Below are positions 6,910-12,729 of a stretch of 12,729 bases of DNA, one piece after another; position 1 is the stretch's first letter, and the number at the start of each line of letters is the position of its first letter. Both the position numbers and the translations under genes were made by a program. This DNA is from Gammaproteobacteria bacterium (lineage in GTDB: Bacteria; Pseudomonadota; Gammaproteobacteria; BMS3Bbin11), in the NCBI GenBank assembly GCA_030636465.1, contig DAOVWW010000009.1, positions 1-12,729 on the forward strand, read 5' to 3'. Below the pieces are notes generated by a model. The model searched no databases and was not told the origin of the DNA. It saw only the letters and a program-made list of their open reading frames with translations.

Positions 6910-7806
6910 CTAGTATATTCGATTTATAGCGTAATCAGCTAGCATCTGAAGCTTTTGCGTATTCAGCTGCAGTCGTTTTAATGCCTGGTCGGCCTGCTGG
7001 TAAGCGTCGTTTGCCGCCTGTTTAGCGCCTTCCAGGCCCATCAGGCCGGGGTAGGTGGCTTTGTTGTTTTCTTCATCTGCTCCCGTTTGCTTGCCCAGCG
7101 TCTCAGTATCACTGGTGACATCAAGAATATCGTCGTGAATTTGAAAGCCCAGTCCAAGTGCGCGGGCATAATCCGACAGGTGCTGTAGCTGCAGACGATC
7201 GGTCAAACCTGCGGTTATCGCTCCCATCAGTACCGCCGCTTCAATCAGGGCGCCGGTCTTCATCGAATGTATCATTTGCAGCGATGCGAGGTCGGTGATT
7301 TTGCCAGCGGCCAGTAAATCCAGTGCCTGTCCTCCAGCCATGCCTCTTGAACCTGATGCCCTGGCAAGGGTCTGGCTTAATGCCTGGCTAATATTCTGAG
7401 GCAGCGATGAGAGCAGTTCGAATGCCAGTGACTGCAGTGCGTCACCGACTAGCATGGCAGTTGCTTCATCATAGGCCTTGTGACAGCTTGCTTTCCCCCG
7501 TCGCAGGTCGTCATCGTCCATGCAGGGCAGGTCATCGTGTACCAACGAGTAGGCATGTATCAATTCCACTGCTGCAGCGGGCAGATCCAGATCTTCAGGA
7601 CTGGCACCATACATCTCACCGGTCAGGTATAACAGGCAGGCACGCAGGCGTTTTCCGGCATTCAGGGTGGCATAGCGCATGGCTTGATGCAGTGATTCAG
7701 GTGCAAGATTTTCCGCAGGCAGGACTTGATTAAGGCAGGACTCGAGGCGGGCCCGGTAAGGGCTAATCTGTTCATCGATGCCGAGTGATGACAATTTAAT
7801 CGTCAT
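6910..7806 (-). CDS. ispA: (2E,6E)-Farnesyl diphosphate synthase (type II prenyltransferase)
   Basis: The enzyme condenses DMAPP with two IPP units to C15 FPP, the precursor of undecaprenyl phosphate, quinone side chains and other isoprenoids. From the ATG at 7806 it is 298 residues long, essentially the size of E. coli IspA (299). The first aspartate-rich motif is [14 protein letters not shown] (residues 91-104), with the two-residue insertion typical of bacterial FPP synthases. The second is FQIHDDILD (221-229). GKR (51-53) and the lysine of SMKTGAL (181-187) are the substrate-binding residues. Longer products (GGPP) cannot be fully excluded by sequence. I chose 7806 because the ATG overlaps the xseB stop by 11 bases and the protein then aligns from residue 1 with known IspA. 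The in-frame ATG at 7842 would add 12 basic residues inside xseB and is less likely. Confidence 0.95.
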   Translation of the reverse strand: MTIKLSSLGIDEQISPYRARLESCLNQVLPAENLAPESLHQAMRYATLNAGKRLRACLLYLTGEMYGASPEDLDLPAAAVELIHAYSLVHDDLPCMDDDDLRRGKASCHKAYDEATAMLVGDALQSLAFELLSSLPQNISQALSQTLARASGSRGMAGGQALDLLAAGKITDLASLQMIHSMKTGALIEAAVLMGAITAGLTDRLQLQHLSDYARALGLGFQIHDDILDVTSDTETLGKQTGADEENNKATYPGLMGLEGAKQAANDAYQQADQALKRLQLNTQKLQMLADYAINRIY

Positions 7807-8056
7807 CCTGGCTTTCATTCTGATGCGAATCGAAGGGTTCAATGACCATTTCGCCGTGTTTTTTTACCAGTTGTTCAACTCTTTGCTCGGCTTTTTTCAG
7901 ATTGGTCTGGCAGATGCGGCTGAGTTCGACACCACGTTCAAATTGCTTTAGCGATTCGTCCAGTGTTAACTGGTCATTTTCCATGTTTTCAACAATTTCT
8001 TCGAGTTCTTTCATTGCCGTTTCAAAATCAGGGGTAGCGGTTTTTTTTGCGGGCAT
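7796..8056 (-). CDS. xseB: Exodeoxyribonuclease VII small subunit
   Basis: This 86-residue subunit, present in several copies, binds the large subunit XseA to form exonuclease VII, which degrades single-stranded DNA in both directions and acts in mismatch repair. The helical core FETAMKELEEIVENME (11-26), then LTLDESLKQFERGVELSRICQTNLKKAEQRVEQL (31-64), is the family signature; the tail is acidic (SQDDD). Length matches the family (about 80). The ATG at 8056 is preceded by GGAAG with a seven-base spacer. It is the first gene of the unit xseB-ispA-dxs-folE2, an arrangement with ispA and dxs common in gammaproteobacteria. xseA is not in the window. Confidence 0.95.
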   Translation of the reverse strand: MPAKKTATPDFETAMKELEEIVENMENDQLTLDESLKQFERGVELSRICQTNLKKAEQRVEQLVKKHGEMVIEPFDSHQNESQDDD

Positions 8057-8121
8057 GTTTAGACTTCCAATAGGTATGCTATGAGCTGATGAATAGTTGG
8101 TCAGTGTGTATTAATTCAGGG

Positions 8122-8151
8122 CTTATAAAATTAGATATTTTAACGATACAA
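8122..8151 (-). promoter_or_regulatory. Candidate promoter of the xseB-ispA-dxs-folE2 unit
   Basis: On the minus strand TTGTAT (8151-8146) is followed after 18 bases by TATAAG (8127-8122). The -35 matches four of six and the -10 five of six consensus positions. A transcript would start near 8115, about 59 bases before the xseB ATG. No other promoter is obvious in the rest of the unit. Confidence 0.5.
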
Positions 8152-8177
8152 CAGTAATAAGTTTTACCATCATTATG

Positions 8178-8183
8178 TATAAT
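8178..8183 (+). promoter_or_regulatory. Consensus -10 box upstream of the CNP1-like gene
   Basis: A perfect TATAAT sits 31 bases before the TTG start, preceded directly by TG (8176-8177), which gives a near extended -10. No recognisable -35 lies 16-18 bases upstream, so the promoter may rely on the -10 region or an activator. It is back to back with the minus-strand promoter at 8122-8151. Confidence 0.5.
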
Positions 8184-8214
8184 AAACGACTAGTTTTTCT
8201 GTTGAGAAAATATA

Positions 8215-8763
8215 TTGAAACCCCTAACTTTCTTTCTGCTGATTGTTCTGTCTTCGACATTGCAGGCAGATCAATTATTTGATGACACTGCGCAAAGTGA
8301 TCATGTTGAACGCAAGCGTGAAAGTTCTGAGCCTAAACCCCTGGGCATAGACGGTCTGCCTGAATATCCGGACGACACTAATCTTCGGCAGCTGAATATA
8401 CGCCAGTCGAGCCAGATTTTCTATGTGGATATCTCATCAATCAGTTCCAGTAAAAAGGAAAATACTGTTCGTTTAGTCACTGTTGCTATATCTCCTCATG
8501 GTGCCCGCACGGTAGCCTATGAAGGGCTGGACTGCGGCTACAGGCGTTATCAACCCTTTGCTTTTGCTGGTTCAGAGGGGCCTTTGAAGCCCTTTGCAGA
8601 CCAGGGCTGGCGGCCGGTAATTGATGAATCAAATGGTCGTTACCGGAGAGTGTTGATTGATAGCTATCTTTGTCGGGGCTTTGCCTATGCTGCCAGCAGA
8701 GAGAAGATTTTGTCCAGAATGAGAAACCTCAAACCGTATTCGAACAAGACCAGGCGGGATTAA
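8215..8763 (+). CDS. CNP1-like family exported protein, function unknown
   Basis: A 182-residue protein with a signal peptide (MKPLTFFLLIVLSSTLQA, cleavage likely after residue 18; no lipobox cysteine), so it is probably periplasmic or outer-membrane associated. Residues about 55-165 match what I recall of the CNP1-like domain (PF08750): RQLNIRQSSQIFYVDISSIS, then VTVAISPHGARTVAYEGLDCGYRRYQPFAF, then a W-containing stretch and a late Cys (SYLCRGFA). The two cysteines may form a disulfide (inference). The biochemical role of the family is not known to me. The start is an unusual TTG at 8215: an in-frame TGA at 8203-8205 rules out an upstream start, and the signal peptide begins immediately. 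A weak GAG (8204-8206) precedes it. parE follows after 45 bases with no terminator visible, so the two may be cotranscribed. Confidence 0.75.
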   Translation: MKPLTFFLLIVLSSTLQADQLFDDTAQSDHVERKRESSEPKPLGIDGLPEYPDDTNLRQLNIRQSSQIFYVDISSISSSKKENTVRLVTVAISPHGARTVAYEGLDCGYRRYQPFAFAGSEGPLKPFADQGWRPVIDESNGRYRRVLIDSYLCRGFAYAASREKILSRMRNLKPYSNKTRRD

Positions 8764-8808
8764 GAAAATTAGTTTTTACAGCCAAATCACTAAAAAAAGA
8801 GTCTGTAC

Positions 8809-10698
8809 ATGAGCGCTGCCTACGACGCATCCAGTATTGAGGTCCTCACTGGCCTCGAACCTGTGCGTAAACGACCGGGTATGTATACTCAGACCGAGCG
8901 TCCCAATCACCTGGTTCAGGAGGTGGTTGATAATAGTGTTGATGAAGCGATAGCCGGTTACTGCAGCGAAATACGCATTGCTCTATTACGCGATGGTTCT
9001 GTATCCGTTGCAGATAATGGTCGTGGCATGCCAGTTGATATCCACAAGCGAGAAGGGGTATCAGGGGTAGAGGTGATACTCACACGGCTGCATGCAGGCG
9101 GTAAATTTTCCAATAAAAACTACCGTTTTTCAGGTGGTCTGCATGGCGTTGGTGTCTCTGTTGTCAATGCACTGTCCAGCAAGCTTGAAGTTCGCATCCG
9201 GCGTGATGGGAATGAATACCAGCAATTTTATGCTGATGGTAAGAAACAATCTGATCTCAAGCAGATAAATAAAGTAGGCAAGAAAAACTCCGGTACCCTG
9301 ATTCATTTCTGGCCGGATCCACAGTTTTTCGATTCAGTGAACTTCAGTCTTTCCAGGCTGAAACATGTATTGCGTGCTAAAGCCGTACTCTGTCCGGGGC
9401 TGAAAATCAGTTTAATACTGGAGGCTGATCCGGAACAAAACGAAAGTTGGCAGTATGAAGATGGCCTACGTGATTATTTACTGGATGAACTGGGCGATAC
9501 CCCGGTTATTCCGGCGGAACTTTTTAACGGTAAATTCAGTGATGAAGACAAAGAGCTAGAGTGGGCGACTGCCTGGTTGCCCGAAGCGGGAGAACTGGTC
9601 ACCGAAAGTTATGTCAATCTTATTCCCACTTCTCTGGGCGGCACCCACACTAACGGCCTGCGTAGTGGCCTGGTTGATGCTGTGCGTGAGTTTTGTGAAT
9701 TTCGCAACCTGTTGCCACGTGGGATAAAACTGTCGCCTGACGACGTCTGGGCACGCTGCTCGTATGTGTTGTCGTTACGTATGACTGAGCCGCAGTTTTC
9801 CGGACAAACCAAGGAACGCCTGTCTTCACGCGATGCATCCGGGTTTGTTTCCGCAGCGATTAAAGATGCCTTCAGCCTGTGGTTAAACCACAATACAGCA
9901 GAGGCGGAAATTATTGTCCAGCTGGCTATCAGCAACGCCATAGCACGTCAGCGCGCGGGCAAAAAAGTTCAGCGAAAAAAATTGACCTCCGGTCCTGCAT
10001 TACCGGGCAAACTGGCAGATTGTGTCGCCCAGGACCTGGAAGTGACAGAGCTGTTTCTGGTCGAAGGGGATTCCGCCGGTGGCTCAGCCAAGCAAGCTCG
10101 AAATAGAAACACCCAGGCGATACTGCCCTTGCGGGGGAAGATACTGAATACCTGGGAAGTGGATTCAACGGTGGTTCTGGGATCGCAGGAAGTACATGAT
10201 ATTGCTGTTGCACTGGGGCTGGATCCGGGTTCTGACGAGCTGAAAAACCTGCGCTATGGCAAGATTTGTATCCTCGCCGATGCGGATTCAGACGGACTGC
10301 ATATCGCCACCCTGTTATGTGCACTTTTCCTGCGCCATTTTCAGGCCCTGGTCGAGGCCGGTAGAGTTTACGTTGCGATGCCTCCTCTGTACCGTATTGA
10401 TATCGGCAAGGTCGTTCGTTATGCCCTGGACGATGAGGAAAAAGAGGTCGTCATACAGAAAATGAAAGATGATGGGGCACGCGGCAAAGTAAACGTCCAG
10501 CGCTTCAAAGGTCTGGGTGAAATGAACCCGATACAGCTGCGTGAAACAACCATGGACCCTGATACTCGTCGCCTGGTGCGTCTTGAATTTACTCCTGGTG
10601 ATAAAACTTTCAGCGTTATGGATATGCTGCTGGCAAAAAGTCGTGCCGGTGATCGTAAAATCTGGTTGAGAGAGAAGGGTGACGAGGCTGAAATATAG
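8809..10698 (+). CDS. parE: DNA topoisomerase IV subunit B
   Basis: This is the ATPase subunit of topoisomerase IV, which unlinks replicated chromosomes and relaxes supercoils as a ParC2ParE2 tetramer. Length is 629 residues (E. coli 630). The GHKL ATPase shows Glu38 and Asn42 in QEVVDNSVDEA, DNGRGMPVDIH (69-79) and SGGLHGVGVSVVNA (108-121). The TOPRIM domain has EGDSAGG (419-425) and DADSDG (491-496), which hold the Mg-binding acidic residues, and the C-terminus keeps QRFKGLGEMNP. No GyrB-type insertion is present and YTQTERPNHL near residue 26 is ParE-like, so it is ParE rather than GyrB. The leucine and serine corresponding to E. coli quinolone-resistance positions Leu445 and Ser458 are unchanged. 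The ATG at 8809 has a weak AGAG upstream. parC follows 57 bases later. Confidence 0.97.
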   Translation: MSAAYDASSIEVLTGLEPVRKRPGMYTQTERPNHLVQEVVDNSVDEAIAGYCSEIRIALLRDGSVSVADNGRGMPVDIHKREGVSGVEVILTRLHAGGKFSNKNYRFSGGLHGVGVSVVNALSSKLEVRIRRDGNEYQQFYADGKKQSDLKQINKVGKKNSGTLIHFWPDPQFFDSVNFSLSRLKHVLRAKAVLCPGLKISLILEADPEQNESWQYEDGLRDYLLDELGDTPVIPAELFNGKFSDEDKELEWATAWLPEAGELVTESYVNLIPTSLGGTHTNGLRSGLVDAVREFCEFRNLLPRGIKLSPDDVWARCSYVLSLRMTEPQFSGQTKERLSSRDASGFVSAAIKDAFSLWLNHNTAEAEIIVQLAISNAIARQRAGKKVQRKKLTSGPALPGKLADCVAQDLEVTELFLVEGDSAGGSAKQARNRNTQAILPLRGKILNTWEVDSTVVLGSQEVHDIAVALGLDPGSDELKNLRYGKICILADADSDGLHIATLLCALFLRHFQALVEAGRVYVAMPPLYRIDIGKVVRYALDDEEKEVVIQKMKDDGARGKVNVQRFKGLGEMNPIQLRETTMDPDTRRLVRLEFTPGDKTFSVMDMLLAKSRAGDRKIWLREKGDEAEI

Positions 10699-10755
10699 TC
10701 GTGCCATAAAGTAAAAATAACTTAACCTGGGCCACAAGAGAAATAAGATACCTGC

Positions 10756-12729
10756 ATGAGTAAAAGAAAATCATCAAAATCCAGTAAACCATCTGATCAG
10801 CTACAACAGGCACAGCTGGCTCTGGAAAATGAAAATATCGAGAACATGGCAATGGCCAGTTTCGCTGAAAAAGCCTATCTCGATTATTCCATGTATGTCA
10901 TTCTGGATCGTGCCCTGCCATCCGTTGCCGATGGGCTGAAGCCGGTACAACGCCGGATTGTTTATGCGATGTCAGAGCTGGGTTTAAATGCGGCGGCTAA
11001 ATTCAAAAAATCAGCACGTACTGTCGGTGATGTGCTCGGTAAATACCATCCACATGGTGATAGCGCCTGCTATGAGGCGATGGTGCTGATGGCGCAGCCT
11101 TTCAGTTACCGTTACCCTCTGGTTGACGGCCAGGGCAACTGGGGGGCTCCGGATGATCCAAAATCGTTTGCGGCTATGCGTTATACCGAGGCGCGCCTGA
11201 CAAAATATACCGAATTGTTATTGAGTGAGCTGGGCCAGGGTACGGTAGATTGGGGGCCAAATTTTGATGGCACTTTAGAAGAGCCTTTATTAATGCCAGC
11301 TCGATTGCCGACAGTATTGTTGAATGGTACTTCCGGCATTGCTGTGGGACTGGCCACGGATATACCTCCACATAATCTACGTGAAGTGGCAGCAGCCTGT
11401 ATACGCCTGCTGGAACAGCCAAAGGCCTCCGTTGCTGAACTCTGCGAGCATATTCTGGGCCCTGATTACCCGACCAGTGCAGAAATTATTACGCCCATAG
11501 CCGATATCCATAAAATCTATGAAACCGGCACAGGCAGCCTGCGGATGCGCGCAACCTGGGAAAAGGAAGAGGGCAACATCGTTATTCACAATCTGCCGCA
11601 TCAAGTTTCCGGCTCCCGTTTGCTTGAGCAGATCGCGCAGCAAATGATCGCAAAAAAATTGCCTATGGTGGATGATTTGCGTGATGAATCAGACCATGAA
11701 AACCCCGTTAGACTCGTTATTGTGCCGCGCTCTAACCGCATCGATGTCGAACAGTTGATGGCCCATCTGTGTGCCACGACTGATCTCGAGCGCTCATACC
11801 GGGTGAACATGAATGCGATCAGCACTTCCGGACGTCCAAAGTTATACAACCTCAGGGACCTGCTGGTTGAATGGCTGCAGTTTCGCACCCAGACAGTTAC
11901 CCGTCGCTTGCAGTATCGTCTGGATAAAATTGAGACACGGCTGCATGTCCTCGAAGGACGGTTAATAGCTTTTCTCAATATTGATGAAGTGATCGCAATA
12001 ATTCGTAATGAGGACAAGCCAAAACCTGTCCTGATGAAGAGATTTTCGCTGACTGACGTTCAGGCAGAAGATATTCTAAATCTCAAGTTACGCAATTTGG
12101 CAAAGCTTGAAGAAATTAGAATTCGCGGAGAACATGACGAATTATCAAAAGAAAGAGATGAACTGCTAAAGATCCTGGGTTCTAAAGCCCGCATGAAAAC
12201 GCTGGTACGCAAAGAAATTATCCGCGATGCCGAAGAGTTTGGCGATGCGCGCCGTTCCCCTCTGGTCGAGCGCGGTGCAGCGCAGGCCATCGATCCTGCT
12301 TCGATGGTGCCATCAGAAGGTATTACCGTCATCCTCTCGCAGCGTGGCTGGGTGCGTTCTGCCAAGGGGCTGGATATCGATGCGGAGAGCCTTGGTTACA
12401 AACCCGGTGATGAATTACTGCAGGCTGCCAGCGGGCGTAGTAATGAACTGCTGGTATTTCTTGATTCAACCGGACGTGCCTATACCGTTCCAGCCCATAA
12501 GCTGCCATCTGCCAGGGGCCATGGCGAACCGCTTAGCAGTCAGTTGAGTCCTCCGGATGGTTCCCACTTCAGTGGCATGATGTTAGGTAAAGCGGATGAT
12601 TATTTCCTCCTGGCTAGCAGTGCCGGTTATGGCTTTGTGACTCGCCTTGGTGATTTACAGAGTAAAAACCGGAAAGGCAAAGTCGTGCTCAAATTGACTA
12701 AAAATGCTGAAGTTTTACCACCGGTAGCC
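10756..12729 (+). CDS. parC: DNA topoisomerase IV subunit A; 3' end outside the window
   Basis: This is the DNA cleavage and religation subunit of topoisomerase IV. The frame is open for 658 residues from the ATG at 10756 to the window edge; E. coli ParC has 752. The catalytic tyrosine is Tyr143 in [10 protein letters not shown]. The winged-helix recognition segment [20 protein letters not shown] precedes it. The quinolone-determining positions are Ser103 and Glu107 (E. coli Ser80 and Glu84), both wild type. The coiled-coil gate (about 390-500) and the start of the beta-pinwheel C-terminal domain are present; the last blades are missing. The N-terminus is 23 residues longer than in E. coli and rich in Ser, Lys and Gln ([14 protein letters not shown]). 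Internal ATGs at 10846 and 10852 are alternative starts, but 10756 is preferred because the reading frame is open and ParC-like sequence begins soon after. No strong Shine-Dalgarno is seen at any of these. Confidence 0.97.
   Translation, partial: MSKRKSSKSSKPSDQLQQAQLALENENIENMAMASFAEKAYLDYSMYVILDRALPSVADGLKPVQRRIVYAMSELGLNAAAKFKKSARTVGDVLGKYHPHGDSACYEAMVLMAQPFSYRYPLVDGQGNWGAPDDPKSFAAMRYTEARLTKYTELLLSELGQGTVDWGPNFDGTLEEPLLMPARLPTVLLNGTSGIAVGLATDIPPHNLREVAAACIRLLEQPKASVAELCEHILGPDYPTSAEIITPIADIHKIYETGTGSLRMRATWEKEEGNIVIHNLPHQVSGSRLLEQIAQQMIAKKLPMVDDLRDESDHENPVRLVIVPRSNRIDVEQLMAHLCATTDLERSYRVNMNAISTSGRPKLYNLRDLLVEWLQFRTQTVTRRLQYRLDKIETRLHVLEGRLIAFLNIDEVIAIIRNEDKPKPVLMKRFSLTDVQAEDILNLKLRNLAKLEEIRIRGEHDELSKERDELLKILGSKARMKTLVRKEIIRDAEEFGDARRSPLVERGAAQAIDPASMVPSEGITVILSQRGWVRSAKGLDIDAESLGYKPGDELLQAASGRSNELLVFLDSTGRAYTVPAHKLPSARGHGEPLSSQLSPPDGSHFSGMMLGKADDYFLLASSAGYGFVTRLGDLQSKNRKGKVVLKLTKNAEVLPPVA

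Noticed and set aside
7807..7842. Longer form of IspA starting at the ATG at 7842
   Set aside because: The extra 12 residues lie inside xseB, are not IspA-like, and make the protein longer than the family norm.
9609..10852. Minus-strand open frames over parE and the start of parC (9609-9941, 9929-10324, 10315-10737, 10616-10852)
   Set aside because: They are shadows of the fully conserved parE and parC coding sequence.
11174..12547. Open frames in other registers over parC (11174-11422, 11377-11643, 11601-12017, 12060-12365 on the minus strand; 12227-12547 on the plus strand)
   Set aside because: parC is continuous and conserved across the region; none of these shows a domain, signal peptide or ribosome binding site.
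1..12729. CRISPR arrays, tRNA or rRNA genes, insertion sequences or phage modules
   Set aside because: No regularly spaced repeats, cloverleaf-like sequence, transposase, integrase or terminal inverted repeats with target duplications were seen. The only tandem repeat is the protein-coding KKKAV array.

Overview
The window is mostly conserved housekeeping sequence from a gammaproteobacterium. ParC and ParE match the Escherichia coli enzymes almost residue for residue around their active sites. ProS keeps E. coli residue numbering through motif 2 and the editing domain. The tandem xseB-ispA-dxs-folE2, an AlgP-like histone H1-type protein and a CNP1-like secreted protein fit an environmental, non-enteric gammaproteobacterium; that placement is inference. 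Base composition looks moderate by eye, with AT-rich intergenic stretches. I see no insertion sequence, integrase, phage gene, CRISPR array, tRNA or rRNA.

Layout. Positions 1-1418 (minus) hold proS, cut at its 3' end by the window edge. Positions 1493-2389 (minus) hold a ROK-family sugar kinase closest to fructokinase Mak, in tandem upstream of proS. A 39-base divergent gap separates it from a plus-strand secreted retropepsin-like aspartic protease (2429-3115). Positions 3116-3419 are non-coding and the least explained part of the window. They hold a minus-oriented terminator-like hairpin, a perfect 8-bp hairpin next to an SD-like sequence, a widely spaced inverted repeat, and a strong sigma70 promoter for the lysine-rich H1/AlgP-like gene (3420-4007). 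A strong terminator at 4047-4074 separates that gene from the convergent folE2.

Positions 4099-8056 (minus) are a four-gene unit read xseB > ispA > dxs > folE2: exonuclease VII small subunit, farnesyl diphosphate synthase, DXP synthase and type IB GTP cyclohydrolase I. Spacing is tight (11-bp overlap, 4-base gap, 41-base gap). Dxs makes the first intermediate of the MEP isoprenoid pathway, IspA condenses the resulting C5 units to FPP, and FolE2 starts folate and queuosine synthesis from GTP. An AT-rich 158-base divergent region (8057-8214) carries promoter-like sequences in both directions. It leads on the plus strand to a CNP1-like exported protein (8215-8763), parE (8809-10698) and parC (10756 to the window end, incomplete). 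ParE and ParC form topoisomerase IV, which decatenates daughter chromosomes.

I found no clearly new multi-gene system. The best lead is a candidate small RNA on the minus strand at about 3125-3220, whose C/U-rich segment is complementary to the ribosome binding site of the nearby H1-like gene.
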